From the NCBI GenBank assembly GCA_963624605.1, contig CAVFQD010000067.1:1-9398 (forward strand): 9,398 nt of DNA. The letters run 5' to 3'. The position numbers and the translations under genes are program-made. This DNA comes from Fimenecus sp963624605. GTDB lineage: Bacteria; Bacillota; Clostridia; Oscillospirales; Acutalibacteraceae. The stretch's first letter is position 1. The number at the start of each line of letters is the position of its first letter. Positions 5,447 through 9,398 of this stretch are shown here, one piece after another. The notes beneath the pieces were generated by a model. That model was given only the letters and a program-made list of their open reading frames with translations. It was not told the DNA's origin and searched no databases.

Positions 5447-6463
5447 TTAATTATCTTTTTCCGTAATATTCATAGTCGCATATGCGTTCAGAGACATATC
5501 CGCCCTTTTACCCGCAACAAATTCGTAATAGCCCTGGGAGGCTACCATTGCGGCATTGTCTCCGCAAAGCGACAGCTCGGGATAATACACTTCCCAGCCG
5601 TGCTTTTTTGCCGTCTCATCCATTCGTCTGCGAAGCACGGAGTTTGCGGAAACGCCGCCGGCAAGAACCAATTTATTTGTATCGACGGTCTGCATAGCCT
5701 TTTCCGTGTTGGAAACAAGCGAGGTTACAACGGCGTTTATAAACGACGCCCCCAAGTCCTCCTTACGGATAATTTCACCTTTTTGCCGGGCATTATGTAC
5801 GGTATTGATAACCGAGGTTTTGAGTCCGGAAAAGCTGAAATCAAGCGGACTTGCGTCAACATGGGGCTTTGGAAACGAATAGGCATTGCAGTTACCGCCG
5901 ACGGACAGCTTATCGAGGTTTACTCCGCCGGGATACGGAAGCCCCATAGTCCTTGCCGCCTTGTCGAGCGCCTCGCCTGCGGCGTCATCCCTTGTTCTGC
6001 CGATTATTTCAAAATCGGTATAGCCGTCAACCTTGACAAGCAGAGTATTTCCGCCCGACACCACAAGGCACATAAACGGCGGCTCAAGCTCGGGATGTGT
6101 AATATAATTAGATGCGATATGCGAGCGCAGATGGTGCACGGGAACAAGCGGAATGCCCGAGGCAAGCGAAAGTCCCTTTGCATAATTCACGCCTACAAGC
6201 AGTGCTCCGATAAGACCCGGAGCATATGTAACCGCAACGGCGTCAATATCGGTTATCTTCGTCTGTGCTTTTTCTAGCGCGTCCTTTACGACATAACAAA
6301 TTGACTCCGTATGAAGTCTTGAAGCAATTTCGGGAACTACGCCGCCGAAGATTTTATGCTTTTCAATCTGCGTTGACACCGTGTTTGAGAGAATTTTCCG
6401 TCCGTCCTCAACAACAGCGGCAGCAGTTTCATCGCAGGAGCTTTCGATTCCGAGTATTTTCAT
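5447..6463 (-). CDS. tsaD: tRNA N6-adenosine threonylcarbamoyltransferase TsaD
   Basis: TsaD (older names Gcp/YgjD) transfers the threonylcarbamoyl group from threonylcarbamoyl-AMP to A37 of tRNAs reading ANN codons, working in bacteria with TsaB and TsaE in the cytosol. The 338-aa length is standard. ASKHA-fold motifs are all present: ILGIESSCDETAAAVV (3-18), the metal-binding HHLRSH (110-115; H111 and H115), VVSGGNT (134-140), DDAAGEALDK (159-168), LAGGVSAN (267-274) and LCGDNAAM (299-306; metal ligand D302). The middle of the histidine motif, usually like HHMEGH, is L-R-S here. The ATG at 6463 follows GAGGTG (complement of 6468-6473) at 4 nt. Its frequent partners tsaB, tsaE and rimI are not in the window, and tsaD has its own strong promoter. 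I see no convincing terminator after it. The identification is secure. Confidence 0.97.
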   Translation of the reverse strand: MKILGIESSCDETAAAVVEDGRKILSNTVSTQIEKHKIFGGVVPEIASRLHTESICYVVKDALEKAQTKITDIDAVAVTYAPGLIGALLVGVNYAKGLSLASGIPLVPVHHLRSHIASNYITHPELEPPFMCLVVSGGNTLLVKVDGYTDFEIIGRTRDDAAGEALDKAARTMGLPYPGGVNLDKLSVGGNCNAYSFPKPHVDASPLDFSFSGLKTSVINTVHNARQKGEIIRKEDLGASFINAVVTSLVSNTEKAMQTVDTNKLVLAGGVSANSVLRRRMDETAKKHGWEVYYPELSLCGDNAAMVASQGYYEFVAGKRADMSLNAYATMNITEKDN

Positions 6464-6504
6464 ACCGCACCTCTTTATTGGAATTCTTAAAAATGACTGA
6501 CAAT

Positions 6505-6533
6505 ATTATAACAAAATTTTCTGTTAATTTCAA
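6505..6533 (-). promoter_or_regulatory. Strong sigma-A type promoter of tsaD
   Basis: On the minus strand TTGAAA (6528-6533), 17 bases, then consensus TATAAT (6505-6510), with TGT before the -10 box. The predicted leader is about 35 nt and contains the GAGGTG ribosome binding site. It is divergent from the gdhA promoter, with just over 100 bp between the two -35 boxes. Confidence 0.75.
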
Positions 6534-6598
6534 CGAAAACAGCTTTTTTTATTGTGAAAAGTTACAAAAACCGAATTTGTGTTTTTAGCATATTTAAC

Positions 6599-6624
6599 GA
6601 AAAGTGAATTTCCGCTCACTTTTC
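6599..6624. promoter_or_regulatory. 9-bp perfect inverted repeat upstream of gdhA, candidate operator
   Basis: GAAAAGTGA (6599-6607) and TCACTTTTC (6616-6624) are exact reverse complements around an 8-nt centre. The repeat ends 12 bases before the gdhA -35 box, the usual place for an activator or repressor dimer. No T-tract follows on either strand, so it is not a typical terminator. Assignment to gdhA rather than tsaD is inference from distance. I do not recognise the consensus of a named regulator. Confidence 0.45.
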
Positions 6625-6636
6625 TGCAAAAAATGC

Positions 6637-6664
6637 TTGAAAAATTTTTTGCGAGTGTTATTAT
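6637..6664 (+). promoter_or_regulatory. Extended -10 promoter of gdhA overlapped by an inverted repeat
   Basis: TTGAAA (6637-6642), 16 bases, TATTAT (6659-6664), with TGT before the -10 box. The predicted leader is about 30 nt. GCAAAAAA (6626-6633) and TTTTTTGC (6645-6652) form an 8-bp inverted repeat that straddles the -35 box and the spacer. A protein bound there would compete with RNA polymerase; alternatively the A/T tracts are simply an UP-like, bent promoter sequence. Confidence 0.55.
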
Positions 6665-6700
6665 TGAATTACAAAAATAAATTTCAGGGGGACTCATAAA

Positions 6701-8050
6701 ATGAACGAATACATTGAAAATGTAATCAAAACCGTCGAGAGACGAGACAATGCCAAGCCTGAATATATTCAGTGCGTTAAAGAGGTTTTCCGTTCTCTCG
6801 AAAAAGTTATTGAAGAACATCCCGAGTATGTCGAGGATGACCTTCTCACAAGAATGGTTGAGCCTGACAGGCTTATCACCTTCCGCGTCGCATGGGTTGA
6901 CGACAAGGGTAAGACTCAGATCAACCGCGGTTACCGTGTTCAGTTCAATTCAAGCATAGGACCGTACAAGGGCGGTCTTCGTTTCCATCCCAGCGTAAAT
7001 TCAAGCATTATGTATTTCCTCGGCTTTGAGCAGACCTTCAAGAACTCTCTTACAGGTCTTCCCATGGGCGGCGCAAAGGGCGGCTCGGACTTTGACCCGA
7101 GAGGCAAGAGCAAGCAAGAGGTTATGCGTTTCTGTCAGGCATTTATGACAGAGCTTTACAGACATATCGGTCCTAACATTGACGTCCCCGCAGGCGATAT
7201 CGGCGTCGGTGCCCGTGAAATCGGCTTCCTTTTCGGACAGTATAAGAGAATTACCGACGCATTTGAAAACGGCGTTATCACAGGTAAGGGCCTTTCATAC
7301 GGCGGTTCGCTTATCCGTCCCGAGGCTACCGGCTACGGTGCAATTTACTACACCTGCGAAGTTTTCAAGCATGAAAACGACACAATTAAGGGCAAGACCT
7401 TTGCGGTTTCCGGCTTCGGTAATGTTGCATGGGGCGCTTGCAAGAAAATTGCGGAGCTCGGCGGCAAGGCTGTTACAATCAGCGGACCCGACGGCTATGT
7501 TTACGACCCCGACGGTATCGTAACGGAAGAAAAGCTCAATTATCTTCTTGAAATGCGTGCTTCCGGCAGAGACAGATGCCAGGACTACGCTGACAAGTTC
7601 GGCGTACAGTTCTTCCCCGGCGAGAAGCCTTGGAGCGTTAAAGCGGATGTTGCTCTCCCCTGCGCTACACAGAACGAGGTTGACCTCGAAAGCGCAAAGA
7701 AGATTGTTGCCAACAGCACTAAGTACTATATTGAGGTTGCAAATATGCCGACAACAGAGGAAGCGTTCAATTACCTTACAGGTCTTGACAATGTTATCGT
7801 AGCTCCCTCAAAGGCTGTAAACGCAGGCGGCGTTTGCGTATCGGGTCTTGAAATGAGCCAGAACAGCCAGCGTCTCTCCTGGACGGCGGAAGAGGTCGAC
7901 GAGAAGCTTCACCACGCTATGATTTTGATACATAAGCATTCGGTTGAAGCCGCTGAAAAATACGGTCTTGGCTATAACCTTGTTGCAGGTGCAAATATCG
8001 CAGGCTTTGAAAAGGTTGCGGAAGCAATGATGGCACAGGGTATTTATTAA
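6701..8050 (+). CDS. gdhA: Glutamate dehydrogenase (hexameric, family I)
   Basis: The enzyme interconverts glutamate with 2-oxoglutarate + ammonium using NAD(P)(H) in the cytosol. At 449 aa it has the same length as the well-studied Clostridium symbiosum enzyme, and its residues appear to align with a one-residue offset: substrate lysines K90 and K114, catalytic K126 in PMGGAKGG (121-128), D166 in VPAGDIGVGAREIG (162-175) and S381 in SGLEMSQNS. The coenzyme domain has the Rossmann motif SGFGNVAWGA (237-246). F239, P263 and D264 (SGPDGY) match the residues I recall as setting NAD rather than NADP preference in C. symbiosum, so NAD(H) use is inferred despite the common NADP label for this family. 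AGGGGG (6686-6691) lies 9 nt before the ATG. It is a single-gene unit ending at a strong terminator. The function is secure; cofactor choice less so. Confidence 0.96.
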   Translation: MNEYIENVIKTVERRDNAKPEYIQCVKEVFRSLEKVIEEHPEYVEDDLLTRMVEPDRLITFRVAWVDDKGKTQINRGYRVQFNSSIGPYKGGLRFHPSVNSSIMYFLGFEQTFKNSLTGLPMGGAKGGSDFDPRGKSKQEVMRFCQAFMTELYRHIGPNIDVPAGDIGVGAREIGFLFGQYKRITDAFENGVITGKGLSYGGSLIRPEATGYGAIYYTCEVFKHENDTIKGKTFAVSGFGNVAWGACKKIAELGGKAVTISGPDGYVYDPDGIVTEEKLNYLLEMRASGRDRCQDYADKFGVQFFPGEKPWSVKADVALPCATQNEVDLESAKKIVANSTKYYIEVANMPTTEEAFNYLTGLDNVIVAPSKAVNAGGVCVSGLEMSQNSQRLSWTAEEVDEKLHHAMILIHKHSVEAAEKYGLGYNLVAGANIAGFEKVAEAMMAQGIY

Positions 8051-8076
8051 GCCGAAAATTACATAAGAACAAAGGC

Positions 8077-8109
8077 AGAGCCATACCGATTTTCGGTATG
8101 GCTCTTTTT
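8077..8109 (+). terminator. Rho-independent terminator of gdhA
   Basis: AGAGCCATACCGA (8077-8089) and TCGGTATGGCTCT (8093-8105) form a perfect 13-bp stem with a TTT loop, followed by five T. AGGCA (8073-8077) and TGCCT (8111-8115) flank it. On the minus strand the stem is followed by GCCTTTGTTCTT, weaker but perhaps able to help end the converging gene, whose stop codon is 13 bases away. Confidence 0.92.
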
Positions 8110-8121
8110 ATGCCTGCTGTT

Positions 8122-9162
8122 TTATGCTTTCTTTTTCCAAAGTCTTACAACGGAGCGTATGTACACTATAATCACAACAATCAGCATTACATATATCAAA
8201 GCCATAAAGGCAATCAATCTTTCGATATATTTTTCTGCTATCGTTTGTGTTACAAGCACACCTCTTGAATAATGGTATCCCACGGAAGCGTTTCCCGCTC
8301 TTGCGGCATTGTACACAACATCATATGCTACATCCTTATCCTCTTTACCCATTACGAGATAAGTAACGGGCTCATAGTTTTTCTCCGACTCGGTAATGCA
8401 GTTGAAAGTGTAACCGTTCTCGATTATCTTCTGCATCGGGTCCTGTATTAATAGTATTTCCGAATTGGGAAACAAAGTATCGGAAGAAGTTAGATTTATC
8501 GCCGCAGAAGGGCTCATAATACTGTTTAGGGCAGGCGCATATCCGTTAAGTATTGCCTTGCCGACAACTATTCCGCCGAACACTATCTGATGTCGCTCCG
8601 AATCCTCGATGCCCTGATAGGTAAAATAGACATTATCCCCAACATTAAAGCAGCTGTCCGCACCGACAATGACCTCAAACGGCTTGTCGCCGGAAATATC
8701 GTTTTCGGTGTTTATAAGCCTGCCCTCTTTAAGGTCTAAATATCCGCTGTCGCTGATTAAATCATCATAGATTGCGGAATAGAGGCAGGTTTCGCTCTTC
8801 AACACATTTGTTGCATGCGCATCGTAGCGTGTTCCCAAGGAGTCTGTGATTCCATCATACTCGATTTTCGGCTCCGAGTCGGTTGAAAACACATTCATTC
8901 CACGCCCTTGGCTCATAAGGACAAGTGCTCTGAAATTCTCGTCTTTTTTTAACTCCTCAATAGCTGCAGGAAAATCATCCTTAATTGTGTTTGCCGAAAA
9001 GACCATATATGGCTTATCATAGTCATTTACGGTTGCTTTGTTTACCTTTGTGAAATGATTGACAGCCAGATTTATGCTCGGAAGCGTAGTCTTGACCACA
9101 ATTACGGACAGGATTAAAACGAGCAATGTGTAACAAAGCGTTTTTATTGTTTTTGCTTTCAT
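8122..9162 (-). CDS. Two-TM membrane protein with MacB/FtsX-like extracellular domain, possibly a shortened ABC permease
   Basis: I do not recognise a named family for this 346-aa protein. A basic N-terminus leads to a first membrane helix (about 8-30). About 280 residues predicted to lie outside the membrane follow, then a second helix (about 316-336) and a basic tail RSVVRLWKKKA, giving both ends inside. The stretch around LDLKEGRLIN (142-151), FEVIVGADSCFNVGDNVYF (162-180) and GGIVVGKA (196-203) resembles the periplasmic core domain of MacB/LolC/FtsX-type ABC permeases. Those permeases normally continue with two more helices and a cytoplasmic loop after the second helix; here the frame ends at once, next to the gdhA terminator. 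AAAAGGGG (9171-9178) precedes the ATG at 9162. One base upstream ends a frame resembling the tail of an ABC ATPase, which supports an ABC-transport origin. It may be truncated or a natural two-TM partner. Confidence 0.65.
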   Translation of the reverse strand: MKAKTIKTLCYTLLVLILSVIVVKTTLPSINLAVNHFTKVNKATVNDYDKPYMVFSANTIKDDFPAAIEELKKDENFRALVLMSQGRGMNVFSTDSEPKIEYDGITDSLGTRYDAHATNVLKSETCLYSAIYDDLISDSGYLDLKEGRLINTENDISGDKPFEVIVGADSCFNVGDNVYFTYQGIEDSERHQIVFGGIVVGKAILNGYAPALNSIMSPSAAINLTSSDTLFPNSEILLIQDPMQKIIENGYTFNCITESEKNYEPVTYLVMGKEDKDVAYDVVYNAARAGNASVGYHYSRGVLVTQTIAEKYIERLIAFMALIYVMLIVVIIVYIRSVVRLWKKKA

Positions 9163-9163
9163 A

Positions 9164-9304
9164 TCAGTCGCCCCTTTTCTTTTTGTTTTTACTTAACATT
9201 TTTTTGCCGTCGCTCAATACAATCTGTCTGTCGCACTTTTCGACAAGTATGTAAAAGCAGTTAGATGTTACTTTTCTGCTATTACAATTACAGAATACAG
9301 AAAT
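9164..9304 (-). pseudogene. C-terminal remnant of an ABC-transporter ATPase
   Basis: The minus-strand frame ending in TGA at 9166-9164 is open for only 46 codons back to an in-frame TAA (9307-9305). Its product contains LVEKCDRQIVLSDGKKM, which matches the end of LolD/MacB-class ATPases, where 'adr-x-i-x-L-x-DGki' follows the H-loop and is the last conserved part. The preceding residues KVTSN would align to the H-loop (usually VTHD/N), with Ser in place of His. It then ends in the lysine-rich LSKNKKKRGD. No start codon with a ribosome binding site is visible, and the upstream DNA to the window edge is AT-rich with stops in this frame. The stop lies one base before the ATG of the permease-like gene, the spacing expected for a translationally coupled ATPase-permease pair. 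It could instead be a chance frame or an effect of a sequence error further upstream. Confidence 0.5.
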
Positions 9305-9320
9305 TTATCTGATGTGTCAA
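9292..9320 (-). promoter_or_regulatory. Candidate promoter for the permease-like gene
   Basis: On the minus strand a consensus TTGACA (9315-9320) is followed after 17 bases by TATTCT (9292-9297). Transcription would begin near 9285, inside the ATPase-like remnant, giving a leader of about 120 nt to the ATG at 9162. If real, the permease-like gene is expressed without an intact ATPase gene upstream. Confidence 0.4.
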
Positions 9321-9365
9321 CAAATATTCAATTAAAATTTACATTATATGCAAATTCTGCTAAAT

Positions 9366-9393
9366 ACACAAAGAAATCGGTTTTTCTTTGTGT
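9366..9393. repeat. 11-bp perfect inverted repeat near the right edge
   Basis: ACACAAAGAAA (9366-9376) and TTTCTTTGTGT (9383-9393) are exact reverse complements with a 6-nt centre. Neither side is followed by a run of T within the window, so it may be an operator, a weak terminator of a gene beyond the edge, or the end of a small repeat element. The surrounding 9305-9398 is AT-rich and I see no coding sequence in it. Confidence 0.45.
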
Positions 9394-9398
9394 TAGTT

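Noticed and set aside
5435..6277. 280-codon plus-strand open frame opposite tsaD
   Set aside because: It lies antisense within a certain tsaD gene, its product is rich in Arg/His/Cys/Ile with no domain, and there is no ribosome binding site; it is a frame shadow.
3471..8050. A pckG-tsaD-gdhA metabolic operon
   Set aside because: gdhA is divergent from the other two, and each gene has its own consensus-like promoter; proximity alone does not support co-transcription.

Overview
The window looks like a chromosomal segment from an anaerobic, low-to-mid GC Firmicute, most likely a gut Clostridia of the Oscillospiraceae/Ruminococcaceae kind. Four things point there: a hexameric glutamate dehydrogenase very close to what I recall of the Clostridium symbiosum enzyme, a GTP-type PEP carboxykinase, strong AGGAG/GAGGTG ribosome binding sites with sigma-A promoters, and a GGCTCCCT...AGGGAGCC palindromic repeat of a type I associate with that group. 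This placement is inference from gene content; no rRNA or other phylogenetic marker is present.

Layout, left to right. A stand-alone SCP2-fold lipid-binding protein (152-484, +) has its own promoter and terminator. A Gfo/Idh/MocA-family oxidoreductase with a cysteine cluster (599-1900, +) follows, with its own terminator. The gap 1955-2232 holds a 133-bp near-perfect palindrome and a related hairpin that probably ends the next gene. On the minus strand come a calcineurin-like metallophosphoesterase with a hydrophobic C-terminal tail (2233-3369), GTP-dependent PEP carboxykinase pckG (3471-5258) and the tRNA t6A enzyme gene tsaD (5447-6463). All three have separate promoters. Divergent from tsaD is glutamate dehydrogenase gdhA (6701-8050, +), whose promoter region carries two inverted repeats. 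It ends at a strong terminator that faces a minus-strand gene (8122-9162) for a two-TM protein with a MacB/FtsX-like extracellular domain. Directly upstream of that gene (9164-9304, -) is what reads as the last 46 codons of an ABC-transporter ATPase, cut off on its 5' side by AT-rich non-coding DNA.

How the genes fit together. Most are single-gene transcription units for core metabolism. PckG interconverts oxaloacetate and PEP, and Gdh links 2-oxoglutarate to glutamate and ammonia, so the two sit at the carbon/nitrogen junction, but nothing in the sequence shows co-regulation. TsaD is a universal tRNA-modification enzyme. I see no phage, CRISPR or defence system and no clear novel multi-gene system. 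The most unusual parts are the apparently eroded ABC transporter at the right edge, the palindromic repeat at 1986-2210, the cysteine-bearing oxidoreductase and the inverted repeats in front of gdhA.
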